Below, in pieces: positions 8,485 through 16,677 of a stretch of DNA of 64,000 bases. The translations under genes were made by a program, and so were the position numbers. The notes below the pieces were generated by a model. The model ran no database searches. It saw only the letters and a program-made list of their open reading frames with translations, and was not told where the DNA came from. Numbering within the stretch: position 1 is the stretch's first letter; every line of letters begins with the position of its first letter. Source of the stretch: Pseudomonas vancouverensis (GTDB lineage: Bacteria; Pseudomonadota; Gammaproteobacteria; Pseudomonadales; Pseudomonadaceae); assembly GCF_004348895.1 (NCBI RefSeq), contig NZ_RRZK01000008.1:248001-312000 (forward strand), given 5' to 3'.

Positions 8485-9885
8485 ATGTCAAAGCTCAGGG
8501 TGCTAGTACTGGAAGATCATCCGTTCCAGAAATCCCTTGCGGTCATCGCCTTGCTCAAGGCTGGCGTCACCCATGTGATCGAGGCCTCCGAGGGGCAGGA
8601 AGCGCTCAAGAAACTCAAGGTGTTCGGCCGTGCGGACATCGTCATCTGTGATCTGCGCATGCCGGGCATGGATGGCCTGACGTTCCTGCGCGAAGCTTAT
8701 GAAAATGATCTGGCCGGCTCGGTCATTCTCAGCAGCGATGCCGATGCATCGTTGCGCCAGGGCGTGATCAGCATGATTGATTGCCTGGGGTTGCCGTTCC
8801 TCGGTGATCTGGGCAAACCCTTCAATCTGGAGCGCCTGCGCCTGTTGCTCAATCGCTACGGCGATTTGCAGCAACGGCAACTGGCACCCCGCCATCCGGA
8901 CCCGATCCCCAGTCTTTTCGAAATTCGTGACGGCTTGCAAAACGGCGAATTCTTCGCTTATTACCAACCGAAGATCGACCTGCAAACCCAGAAGATTGCC
9001 GGGGCCGAAGTCTTGGCCCGTTGGCAGCATCCACAGCGCGGACTTCTGGCGCCGGGGCAGTTCCTGCCCGCCGTCGAATCTTTCGATCTGCTTGATGAGT
9101 TGTATGAGTGTCTGTTCGAACAAGGGTTGCAGCTTCAAGCAAATCTGCTGCGGCAAGATCGGCGCCTTGAGTTGGCCTTCAACCTCGATGCCTCGCAACT
9201 GAGCAGCAAGGGCTTGCCGGAGGCCATTCGGGAAAAGCTGCAGCAGTATCAACTGCCGGCGCACGGCTTGATGTTCGAAGTCACCGAAATCGGTCTGCTC
9301 GAGGCTCCCGCCGACAGCCTGGAGAACCTCGCCCGCCTGCGCATGATGGGCTGTGGCCTGGCCATGGACGATTTTGGCGCGGGCTATTCATCGCTGACGC
9401 GTTTGTGCGAACTGCCGTTTAACCAGATCAAGCTGGACAACACCTTCATCCGCAACATCGAACACCGGCCACAGAACCGCGCGATCATCCGCAGCGTCGT
9501 GGCCCTGGCCAAAGAGCTGAACATTTCGTTGGTGGTGGAGGGCGTCGAAACGCTGGAACAGTCCAGTGAACTCCAGCAGATGGGCGGCACGCTTGCCCAG
9601 GGCTATCTGTTTGCCCGGCCGATGCCTGCGCTTGAACTGTGCAGGTTCATCGACTCCCTGGAGTTGCCCGTTGCCAAACCCTATTTTCAGCAAGCCGCTG
9701 GTCATCTGCCTGAGGATGCCAATGCCGAAGCCGCGGTTCACTCAGCGATAACCGGCAAACACGCTGTTGAAAGTTGCCCGAAACTGGTCAATGGAAAAAT
9801 TGAAATGCCGCTACCGATTGAATGCGTAGTGGAAATTATGCCCGGTTGTCAGGAATGCAAGAGCTTTCGCCATCGAACGAGCTGA
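8485..9885 (+). CDS. Receiver-EAL response regulator, c-di-GMP phosphodiesterase (RocR-like)
   Basis: This is a 466-residue cytoplasmic protein. The N-terminal receiver domain starts VLVLEDHPFQ and has D56 (VICDLRMPGMDG). The EAL domain follows from about residue 150: an EVL variant of the EAL signature at 175-177 (AEVLARWQHP), FEVTE, DDFGAGYSS (295-303) and E352 in VVEGVET. Metal-binding and loop-6 residues are intact, so c-di-GMP hydrolysis is expected. About 60 residues beyond the EAL domain form an unusual tail ending PGCQECKSF. The ATG at 8485 was chosen over a TTG four codons upstream. In the Roc system RocR competes for the sensor's phosphate and antagonises RocA; the same role is inferred here. 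Confidence 0.92.
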   Translation: MSKLRVLVLEDHPFQKSLAVIALLKAGVTHVIEASEGQEALKKLKVFGRADIVICDLRMPGMDGLTFLREAYENDLAGSVILSSDADASLRQGVISMIDCLGLPFLGDLGKPFNLERLRLLLNRYGDLQQRQLAPRHPDPIPSLFEIRDGLQNGEFFAYYQPKIDLQTQKIAGAEVLARWQHPQRGLLAPGQFLPAVESFDLLDELYECLFEQGLQLQANLLRQDRRLELAFNLDASQLSSKGLPEAIREKLQQYQLPAHGLMFEVTEIGLLEAPADSLENLARLRMMGCGLAMDDFGAGYSSLTRLCELPFNQIKLDNTFIRNIEHRPQNRAIIRSVVALAKELNISLVVEGVETLEQSSELQQMGGTLAQGYLFARPMPALELCRFIDSLELPVAKPYFQQAAGHLPEDANAEAAVHSAITGKHAVESCPKLVNGKIEMPLPIECVVEIMPGCQECKSFRHRTS

Positions 9886-9896
9886 TTAAACCCATT

Positions 9897-9912
9897 AACG
9901 GAAGTTTCCTAC
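9897..9912. promoter_or_regulatory. Candidate RocA/BvgA-type operator upstream of second fimbrial set
   Basis: AACGGA-AGTT-TCCTAC has a perfect right half and the same spacer as the site at 8389-8404; the left half keeps only GGA. It lies about 90 bases upstream of the second chaperone ATG and just after the receiver-EAL stop codon. Confidence 0.5.
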
Positions 9913-10000
9913 ATTGCCCGGGAGGGCTTAAAGGCTAAGCTCTAAATTTGCGCGCTGCGCGGGCGGCATTGCGCAGAACTGCGGTTAACGGGAGACATCA

Positions 10001-10750
10001 ATGACGCACTGGGTTCGAGTAATGACGATGGCGGCCACGCTGAGTCTAGGACTGTTCCCGATGCAGGTATGGGCAGGGGTGGTGTTATCGGGGACACGCG
10101 TCATTTTCAATGCGGGCGAACGAGAGGTCGGCTTGAACCTGAAGAATCAGGACGAGTCACCCTCGTTGGTGCAGACCTGGGTAGACGCAGGCGATGCGTC
10201 AGCGGCTCCGGAAAAAATACACACACCTTTCTTGATTACCCCGCCGATTACCCGTCTGGAACCCAACCAGCAGCTGGCGCTACGAATTATTTTTACCGGT
10301 GAGGAACTGCCAAAAGATCGCGAGTCGGTGTTTTTCATCAATGTGCTGGATATTCCGGCACGGCCGAAAGTACAGGAAGGCGATAGTCTGGTTCAGGTGG
10401 CCTTTCGTACGCGGATCAAACTGTTTTATCGCCCGTTGAATTTATCCGGGAGTCCGATAAAGGCGGTGGATGAACTCAGTTGGCGAATTTCGTCAACGCC
10501 AACCGGATTAGTGGTGCACGTCAGGAATCCCGCCGCCTACTCGGTAAGTTTTAATCAGGTCGCGGTAAAAGTGGATGGCAAGGTTTACAATAATGCCAAT
10601 GGAGGGATGGTAGCGCCCTTCAGCACTCAGGATTTTCCAATTGATAATGTCAAGGCGAATTCGTTAGCCGGTGCAAGTGTGGTTTTTAATTGGGTGGGTG
10701 ACTATGGTGAGGACACTCAAAAAGAAGCAAGGAATGATACGAGTAATTGA
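10001..10750 (+). CDS. Periplasmic fimbrial chaperone (PapD-like), second copy
   Basis: This is a 249-residue chaperone paralogous to the one at 2194-2943. It has a signal peptide (SLGLFPMQVWA) and the family signatures GTRVIFNAGEREVGLNLKN, FLITPPITRLEPNQQ, KDRESVFFINVLDIP and VAFRTRIKLFYRP. A clear GGGAGA ribosome site precedes the ATG. It lies 45 bases upstream of the adhesin gene. Pairing of a chaperone with an adhesin is familiar from Pseudomonas cupB-type clusters, so this copy may be dedicated to the tip protein. Base composition is more A+T-rich than the flanking metabolic genes. Confidence 0.94.
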   Translation: MTHWVRVMTMAATLSLGLFPMQVWAGVVLSGTRVIFNAGEREVGLNLKNQDESPSLVQTWVDAGDASAAPEKIHTPFLITPPITRLEPNQQLALRIIFTGEELPKDRESVFFINVLDIPARPKVQEGDSLVQVAFRTRIKLFYRPLNLSGSPIKAVDELSWRISSTPTGLVVHVRNPAAYSVSFNQVAVKVDGKVYNNANGGMVAPFSTQDFPIDNVKANSLAGASVVFNWVGDYGEDTQKEARNDTSN

Positions 10751-10795
10751 TATTTTGTTTTATTCGGCTTGTGGGTTTTGGAAGTAGAGGTTGGC

Positions 10796-11809
10796 ATGAG
10801 ACATTGTTGGGTTAAAAGATTGGCGAACGTCAGTTTAGTGGTTGCGTCAGTGGTGAATGCTCTTTTTTATTCACTTGCGTTTTCTGCTGATTGCACGGGG
10901 TTGGCTGTTTCGAGCTGTGCAATCACTGCGCCAACTACCTATTTGGCAAACTCCAATCCGATCAATAGTCAAATTGCCAATGGCGTCGTCAATGGTTTGA
11001 ATGTGAGCTATTCCTACACCTGCCGTGTTGCCAGTGGTGGGTATACGGTTGTCGGAATAAGCTCGGAAAGCAGTTTCAGTGGTGGGGATTTTTTGACCAA
11101 TGTCAATAATCTGGTTTTTCGAGCGGCTCCGACTTTGGTTGGCAAACTGGGCGGTATCGACAATCGAATCAATCTGCATGTTGTCTATGATGATGGAACG
11201 CAATGCGTAAGTGGCAGTTATACTAATAAAGTATTTGATGTGGTCAAGGTCGGGCCGCTTACCGCTCAGGCACCGATCGGTTTAACGTTGAAATACACTT
11301 CAAGCTTGTTGACGAATCGGTACAACACATCAAATGGAGGTGGATCTGTAGCGATCACCCCTTTCCCGCAACCCGTTTCAATCTCCCTGATAGCACCCAC
11401 TTGCAATGTCGTGGATAACGCATTACAGGCCAACTTCGGCAGCATGGAGAAAAGAAAATTCACGGGCTTGGGCGTTATGCCTTACGCCATGACCAAAAGG
11501 GTTGACCTGAATTGTTCGTCTGCTGCAATGACCATTAATTACAAGCTCGAAGCCAGCAGTTACATCGACCAGCAAGGCGGAGTTGCCGGGTTGTCGGCAG
11601 ACTCTACAGCCGCCGGTATTGGTTATCGGGTGACTGATTTGCGCAGAAATAACGCGTTGGTGGCTTTCGGAACGGTCTACACATTGAACAAACCGGTCAA
11701 TGAGCTGACTTCGTATCTGGAGTATCTGATTACAGCCAAGCAAACCGCTGCACAAGTGAAGCCTGGCAGCGCCAATGCGTTGTTAACCTTTACCTTGAAC
11801 TATCAGTGA
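10796..11809 (+). CDS. Two-domain fimbrial tip adhesin
   Basis: This is a 337-residue secreted protein. The hydrophobic signal segment (VVASVVNALFYSLAFSA) is followed by an N-terminal domain of about 180 residues with several cysteines and no close family that I recognise. A C-terminal pilin domain runs from about 200 (SLIAPTCNVV) to the end (LTFTLNYQ), with the penultimate tyrosine of chaperone-bound subunits. This FimH-like plan indicates a tip adhesin whose N-terminal domain binds a receptor. The start at 10796 is supported by AGAGG upstream. The gene uses many A/T-ending codons, suggesting different ancestry or diversifying evolution. The receptor cannot be read from the sequence. Confidence 0.85.
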   Translation: MRHCWVKRLANVSLVVASVVNALFYSLAFSADCTGLAVSSCAITAPTTYLANSNPINSQIANGVVNGLNVSYSYTCRVASGGYTVVGISSESSFSGGDFLTNVNNLVFRAAPTLVGKLGGIDNRINLHVVYDDGTQCVSGSYTNKVFDVVKVGPLTAQAPIGLTLKYTSSLLTNRYNTSNGGGSVAITPFPQPVSISLIAPTCNVVDNALQANFGSMEKRKFTGLGVMPYAMTKRVDLNCSSAAMTINYKLEASSYIDQQGGVAGLSADSTAAGIGYRVTDLRRNNALVAFGTVYTLNKPVNELTSYLEYLITAKQTAAQVKPGSANALLTFTLNYQ

Positions 11810-11928
11810 TGATGTTTAACGCGAGTTGGTTGACAGCATCCGGGCAGGCTTATTAAGCCAGTATGCGTCCCATGGTTGCCTCCATCTGGCTTGCAACAGG
11901 GATGCGGGTCAGCAATGTTAGCTGGATC

Positions 11929-11963
11929 AAGGGTTCTTCCTCCGCTCTGGAGGGAGAACCCTT
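11929..11963. terminator. Bidirectional terminator hairpin
   Basis: AAGGGTTCTTCCTCC (11929-11943) pairs with 11949-11963 through a 15-bp stem with one G-U pair and a five-base loop. It lies between the rightward adhesin gene and the leftward LysR gene, so it probably ends both transcripts. The T-tract is poor (TTGTTCATT). Confidence 0.7.
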
Positions 11964-12013
11964 GTTCATTCAACACCTGCTTCCTCCCGGCATTCTTTTT
12001 CCGGCGCGACACC

Positions 12014-12886
12014 TCAACCCTCATACCCCGTCACCCGCGCACACAACGCCGTCAACTGCTCTGCCAGATCAATCACCCTACGCGGCGCATCAGGTCGCAG
12101 GTGCAGGGCGATTTCCAGCGGTGCCAGTTCGGGGAAGGACTCGGCCTCGCCCAGGCGGCGATGGCCGGGCAGGGCCAGGCGTGAGGGCAACACGCTGACC
12201 CCAAGGCCATTGGCCACCGCCGAACGAATGCCGGCGAGGCTGGCGCTGCTGTAGCCGATGCTCCACCGGCGGCCCGCACTTTCCAGCGCATGGATCATTT
12301 CATCGCGGTACAGGCCGCCCACCGGGAACACCACCAGTGGCAGTGGGTCGCGCTCGTGGGTCGGCTCGCTGAGGCTGTCGAACCAGGCCAGCGGTTCGGG
12401 CCACGCGGCGTGCCCGACGGCCTGGCCGGGGCGCTGCTTGATCAGCACCAGGTCGTAGTCGCCGGCGCAGAACTGTTGCCACAGCGTGTTGCTCAGGCCG
12501 CTGCTGATCTCAAGCCGGATCGACGGATGGGCGCGGGCAAAGGCACCCAGGGTCGGCGTCAACAAGTCCGAGGCGAAGTCTTCCGGTACGCCGATGTGCA
12601 CCTCGCCCTGGGCGTGGCCCTTGCGCAGCGCATCCACGGTTTCCTCCATCAGTCCCAGCAGCCGACGCGCATAGCCGAGCAGGCGCTCGCCGTCCTCGGT
12701 GGTGACGATGTAGCGCCCGCTGCGATTGACCAGCTCGCAGCCGAGTTGCTCTTCAAGGCGCTTGATTTGCTGGCTGATGGTCGATTGGCTGAGGTGCACA
12801 CGCTCACCGGCGCGGGTGAAGCTGCCGCTTTCGACCACCGCGACGAAGCTCTTGAGCAACAGCGGATCGATCAGGGTTGAAGTCAT
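12014..12886 (-). CDS. LysR-family transcriptional regulator
   Basis: This is a 290-residue regulator. The winged helix-turn-helix is at about 8-67 (FVAVVESGSFTRAGERVHLSQSTISQQIKRLEEQLG), followed by a substrate-binding domain from about 95 (EVHIGVPEDFASDLL). The ATG at 12886 has a GGGA ribosome site; a GTG four codons upstream is the alternative. It is divergent from the CynX-type transporter gene, with 117 bases between the start codons, which makes that transporter the likely target. The effector is unknown. Confidence 0.9.
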   Translation of the reverse strand: MTSTLIDPLLLKSFVAVVESGSFTRAGERVHLSQSTISQQIKRLEEQLGCELVNRSGRYIVTTEDGERLLGYARRLLGLMEETVDALRKGHAQGEVHIGVPEDFASDLLTPTLGAFARAHPSIRLEISSGLSNTLWQQFCAGDYDLVLIKQRPGQAVGHAAWPEPLAWFDSLSEPTHERDPLPLVVFPVGGLYRDEMIHALESAGRRWSIGYSSASLAGIRSAVANGLGVSVLPSRLALPGHRRLGEAESFPELAPLEIALHLRPDAPRRVIDLAEQLTALCARVTGYEG

Positions 12887-13003
12887 TTGATTTCCCACTA
12901 CCAGTCATTCAAACATTTCATTTCCGAATGATAGCACCGGCTTTTACTCTCGCAGAACAGTCGCTGAATGAACGGCAGCTGGACCGAATTCCGAGGTAAA
13001 GCA

Positions 13004-14242
13004 ATGAGCAATGACGTGACGCTGATGCAGGAGAGGGTGCCCGAGCCTGCGGGTATTTCGCGCACGGGTACGGTGTCGCTGCTCGCCTTGGTCCTGCTGG
13101 TGTTGCTGGGTCTGAATTTGCGGCCGTTCCTGACCTCGGTGGGGCCAGTGCTCGATCTGGTTCGCGCCGACATCGGCCTCGATTTTCGCGCCGCCGCCAT
13201 GCTCACCACCTTGCCCTTCGTGCTGATGGGCCTGATTGCCTTTCTGGGTATTGGCGTCGCCCGTCGCTTCGGCGAAAAGCCCGTGCTGGCCGCTGCACTA
13301 TTGCTGTTGATGCTGGGCTGTGCGGTGCGTGCCGTGGTGACGGACGGCGGTCAATTGATTGCCAGCGCCGGTATCGCCGGTACCGGCGTCGCGTTGATCC
13401 AGGCCTTGATTCCGGGGGTCGCCAAACGCTGGTTCGCGGATCGCATTGCCATGGTCATGGGCCTGTACTCGGCAGCACTGGTCGGCGGCGGGGCGCTCGG
13501 TTCCCTGGCCAGTACCTGGCTGAATGCCTATGGCGGCTGGCGGATGGGGTTGTCGATGTGGGCCTTGCCCGCGCTGGCGGTGTTCCTGCTGTGGCTGGTC
13601 TGGGCGCCACGCACTGCGCCTATCGCCGCCGGTGGACCGCCAGCGGTCCTGACCGGGCGCTTCTTGCGCAACCGCCGCGCCTGGCAGTTGGCGGCTTATT
13701 TCGGGCTGACCAACAGCGGCTATTCGAGCCTGGTGGCCTGGCTGCCGTCCTTCTATCAACAGCAGGGCATGGACCTTGCGCTTTCGGGCAACTTGCTGGC
13801 GTGGCTGGCGATGTTCCAGGCCACGGCGGCGTTCGCCATGCCGATGCTGGTGCGCCGCAGCGCTGACCGCCGCGCGGCTTTGTGGCTGACGATCGCGGTG
13901 CAGATCATCGGGTTTACCGGTTTCGCTCTCGCCGCCAACGCAGCGCCGTGGCTGTGGGTCGCGCTCGCCGGATTCGGCCTTGGCGGGTTCTTCTCACTCA
14001 GCCTGATTGTCAGCCTCGATCATTTGTCGTCTGCGCAAGCGGCCGGGACGCTGGCGGCTTTCGTCCAGGGCATCGGTTTCCTGCTGGCCTCGAGTGCGCC
14101 CTGGCTGATCGGCTGGCTGCGCGATTGCGGCGGCAGTTTCATCACCGGTTGGTGGCTGCATGTGGTCGTGCTCGTGGCGATGGCAGGGCTGACGTTCAAG
14201 TTCTCGCCAGCGAGCTACCGACGCAGCATGCCGCAGGTGTGA
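13004..14242 (+). CDS. MFS transporter, CynX/NimT type
   Basis: This is a 412-residue inner-membrane permease of the major facilitator superfamily with about 12 predicted helices. The segment LGLNLRPFLTSVGPVLDLVRADIGL near residues 40-65 is typical of the CynX/YeaN (cyanate or nitroimidazole) group. The ATG at 13004 has a good GAGGT ribosome site. No cyanase gene is visible nearby, so cyanate is not implied. It pairs with the divergent LysR gene. Confidence 0.88.
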   Translation: MSNDVTLMQERVPEPAGISRTGTVSLLALVLLVLLGLNLRPFLTSVGPVLDLVRADIGLDFRAAAMLTTLPFVLMGLIAFLGIGVARRFGEKPVLAAALLLLMLGCAVRAVVTDGGQLIASAGIAGTGVALIQALIPGVAKRWFADRIAMVMGLYSAALVGGGALGSLASTWLNAYGGWRMGLSMWALPALAVFLLWLVWAPRTAPIAAGGPPAVLTGRFLRNRRAWQLAAYFGLTNSGYSSLVAWLPSFYQQQGMDLALSGNLLAWLAMFQATAAFAMPMLVRRSADRRAALWLTIAVQIIGFTGFALAANAAPWLWVALAGFGLGGFFSLSLIVSLDHLSSAQAAGTLAAFVQGIGFLLASSAPWLIGWLRDCGGSFITGWWLHVVVLVAMAGLTFKFSPASYRRSMPQV

Positions 14243-14269
14243 GCCGACTCGATATCAAGTGCATGACCG

Positions 14270-14308
14270 GCCGCCCCGTCACAACAAAAGCCCGTACCGG
14301 GGCGGCCC
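14270..14308 (+). terminator. Terminator-like hairpin after MFS gene
   Basis: GGCCGCCCCG (14270-14279) pairs perfectly with CGGGGCGGCC (14299-14308) around a 19-base loop and is followed by CTTTCC. It lies between the MFS stop and the start of the ABC importer operon. The U-tract is short, so termination may be partial. Confidence 0.55.
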
Positions 14309-14348
14309 TTTCCACAACTTCAGTCCCACTGTGCTAACGGAGAATAAG

Positions 14349-15119
14349 ATGAAGAAGTCCGCAGTTTCAGTTGTTCTGGCCCTGGCCGCCAGCGGCGTGT
14401 ACGCCAAGGACTTGCAGGTCATACGCTTCGGCGTTGATCCCACTTACGCGCCGTTCGAATCGAAAGCTCCCGATGGCTCGCTGGTCGGTTTTGACATCGA
14501 TCTTGGCAATGCGATCTGCAGCAAGCTGCAGGTCAAATGCGTCTGGGTCGAGAACTCCTTCGACGGCATCATCCCGGCGCTGAAAGCCAAGAAGTTCGAC
14601 GGCATTCTGTCGTCCATGAGCGTGACCGAAAAACGCCAGGCGCAGATCGCCTTCTCCGACAAGATCAGCAACGTGCTGCCGCGCTTGATCGCGAAAAAAG
14701 GCTCGGACCTGCAGCCGACCGTCGAGTCTCTCCAGGGTAAACGTATCGGGCTTGAGCAGGGCTCCACTCAGGAAGTCTATGCCAAGGCTTACTGGGCACC
14801 GAAGGGCGTAACCATCACCACCTATCAGAACCAGGATCTGGTGTATCAGGACCTGATCGCCGGCCGTCTCGACGCGGCGCTGCAATCATCAGTACAAGCC
14901 GACCTGGGTTTCCTGAAAACCGCAGCCGGGGCTGATTTCGCCTTCGCCGGCCCCGAGTTGCGCGACCCGAAAACCCTCGGCGTCGGTGCGGGCATCGGTT
15001 TGCGCAAGGAAGACACCGAACTGCGCGAACAGATCAATGGCGCCCTGGCGGACATCATCAAGGACGGCACTTACCAGAAGATTTCCGACAAGTACTTCAC
15101 CTTCGACGTTTACAACTGA
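14349..15119 (+). CDS. Periplasmic binding protein of basic amino acid ABC importer (HisJ/ArgT-like)
   Basis: This is the substrate-binding subunit, 256 residues, SBP_bac_3 family. A signal peptide (VVLALAASGVYA) precedes the mature chain. The family segments are IRFGVDPTYAPFESKAPDGSLVGFDIDLGNAIC, WDGIIPALKAKKFD-like ENSFDGIIPALKAKKFDG, and SSMSVTEKRQAQIAFSDK. The closest familiar group binds lysine, arginine, ornithine or histidine. ATG 14349 is preceded by ACGGAGA. It heads the operon with two permeases and an ATPase. The downstream amidohydrolases and HutH suggest the ligand may be a histidine-like or other N-rich compound. Confidence 0.93.
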   Translation: MKKSAVSVVLALAASGVYAKDLQVIRFGVDPTYAPFESKAPDGSLVGFDIDLGNAICSKLQVKCVWVENSFDGIIPALKAKKFDGILSSMSVTEKRQAQIAFSDKISNVLPRLIAKKGSDLQPTVESLQGKRIGLEQGSTQEVYAKAYWAPKGVTITTYQNQDLVYQDLIAGRLDAALQSSVQADLGFLKTAAGADFAFAGPELRDPKTLGVGAGIGLRKEDTELREQINGALADIIKDGTYQKISDKYFTFDVYN

Positions 15120-15224
15120 CTGATCGGTTATTGCGCCTGAATGTATTCGAATCACTGACGAATCCATACTTTTGCGGCATTCAAAAACAAGAAAAGTACG
15201 ATTGAACAAGAGCGTCAGCTTCGG

Positions 15225-15242
15225 TTGAACGATCGCGTTCAA
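15225..15242 (+). promoter_or_regulatory. Hairpin abutting permease ribosome site
   Basis: TTGAACG-ATCG-CGTTCAA forms a perfect 7-bp stem that ends at the first bases of the AAGGAG ribosome site of the first permease gene. It may lower permease translation relative to the binding protein. This is inferred from structure only. Confidence 0.4.
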
Positions 15243-15252
15243 GGAGAATGCA

Positions 15253-15942
15253 ATGTCCTTGGTAGATTATGGGCCGCTGATCGCCAGCGGCACCTGGATG
15301 ACGCTGAAGCTGGCGATATTGTCGCTGCTGGCTTCGGTGCTGATTGGTCTGGCAGGCGCCAGTTCCAAGTTGTCGAGTCATCGCTGGCTGCGCAATATCG
15401 CCACGCTCTACACCACGATGATCCGCAGTGTTCCGGATCTTGTGACCATGTTGCTGCTGTTCTACAGCATCCAGATTCTTTTGAATCAGGTCACCGAAAC
15501 CCTGGGTATGAATCAGATCGATATCGATCCCTTTGTCGCGGGCGTCGCGACGCTCGCGTTCATCTACGGCGCCTATTTCACCGAGACCTTTCGCGGTGCT
15601 TTCCAGGCGGTGCCGCGTGGCCAGATCGAGGCGGCCATGGCCTACGGTCTGAGTCGCTGGCAGGGGTTCCAGCGCATCCTGTTCCCGCAAATGATGCGCT
15701 TCGCCTTGCCGGGTATCGCCAACAACTGGCAGGTGATGATCAAGGCCACCGCGCTGGTCTCCATCATCGGTCTGTCCGACCTCGTCAGGGCCACCCAGGA
15801 CGCGGGCAAGAGCTCCATGCAACTGTTTTATTTCACGGTGATCGGCGCCCTGATCTACCTGGCGATCACCACGGTTTCAAACGGTGTGCTGATCTGGCTG
15901 AAACACCATTACTCGGTGGGTATCCGGGAGGCGGAACTGTGA
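15253..15942 (+). CDS. hisQ: ABC importer permease (HisQ-like)
   Basis: This is a 229-residue inner-membrane permease with about five helices. It carries the HisQM-family coupling motif (GQIEAAMAYGLSRWQGFQRILFPQ, about residues 125-148), which contacts the ATPase. AAGGAG precedes the ATG. Its stop codon overlaps the GTG start of the next permease gene (GTGA), so the two are translationally coupled. Confidence 0.93.
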   Translation: MSLVDYGPLIASGTWMTLKLAILSLLASVLIGLAGASSKLSSHRWLRNIATLYTTMIRSVPDLVTMLLLFYSIQILLNQVTETLGMNQIDIDPFVAGVATLAFIYGAYFTETFRGAFQAVPRGQIEAAMAYGLSRWQGFQRILFPQMMRFALPGIANNWQVMIKATALVSIIGLSDLVRATQDAGKSSMQLFYFTVIGALIYLAITTVSNGVLIWLKHHYSVGIREAEL

Positions 15943-16652
15943 TCGCGATTATCCAGGAATACTGGCAAGCGTATTTGTGGTCGGACGCGGGCAACTTTTC
16001 CGGCCTGGCGATTACCCTGTGGCTGCTGGTGCTGTCGATTGCCATCGGCTTCGTCCTGTCGGTGCCGCTGGCCGTGGCGCGTGTATCGAAGAACCGCTTC
16101 GTGCGCTTGCCCGTGTGGTTCTACACCTACGTGTTTCGGGGTACGCCGCTGTATATCCAGCTGCTGATCATCTACACCGGGGTCTACAGCCTGAGCGTGG
16201 TGCGCGAGCACGCTTTTCTCGACATGTTCTTTCGCGAAGGCTTCAACTGCACGGTATTGGCCTTCGCGCTCAACACCTGCGCCTACACCACGGAAGTCTT
16301 CGCCGGCGCGATTCGCTCGGTGCCCTATGGTGAAGTGGAAGCGGCGCGCGCCTTCGGCATGTCGAGGTTCAACCTGTACCGGCGCATCATCCTGCCGTCG
16401 GCGCTGCGTCGTGCGCTGCCGTACTACAGCAACGAGGTGATCATGATGCTGCATTCGACCTCCGTGGCCTTCACGGCCACGGTGCCTGACATCCTCAAGG
16501 TTGCCCGTGACGTCAACTCGGCAACCTATGCATCGTTCGAGGCTTTTTTCATCGCCGCCCTGTTGTACGCGGTGATTGCGCTGTCGCTTGTCTGGCTGTT
16601 CCGACGCGGTGAAAGCCGCTGGCTGGCCTTCCTGAAACCACAGGCCGCCTGA
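15939..16652 (+). CDS. hisM: ABC importer permease (HisM-like), GTG start
   Basis: This is a 237-residue second permease. It starts at a GTG that shares bases with the preceding TGA, preceded by a strong GGGAGG ribosome site. Key segments are [18 protein letters not shown] and the ATPase-contact loop [32 protein letters not shown]. With HisQ it forms the heterodimeric channel. The in-frame sequence upstream of the GTG is not typical of the family and is not included. Confidence 0.93.
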   Translation: MIAIIQEYWQAYLWSDAGNFSGLAITLWLLVLSIAIGFVLSVPLAVARVSKNRFVRLPVWFYTYVFRGTPLYIQLLIIYTGVYSLSVVREHAFLDMFFREGFNCTVLAFALNTCAYTTEVFAGAIRSVPYGEVEAARAFGMSRFNLYRRIILPSALRRALPYYSNEVIMMLHSTSVAFTATVPDILKVARDVNSATYASFEAFFIAALLYAVIALSLVWLFRRGESRWLAFLKPQAA

Positions 16653-16677
16653 AGGCCGCATACCCAGGGTCTTATCC

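Noticed and set aside
15225..15938. N-terminal extension of the second permease frame
   Set aside because: The frame is open upstream of 15939 but overlaps the whole first permease gene and is arginine-rich. The GTG at 15939 with GGGAGG gives a standard HisM.
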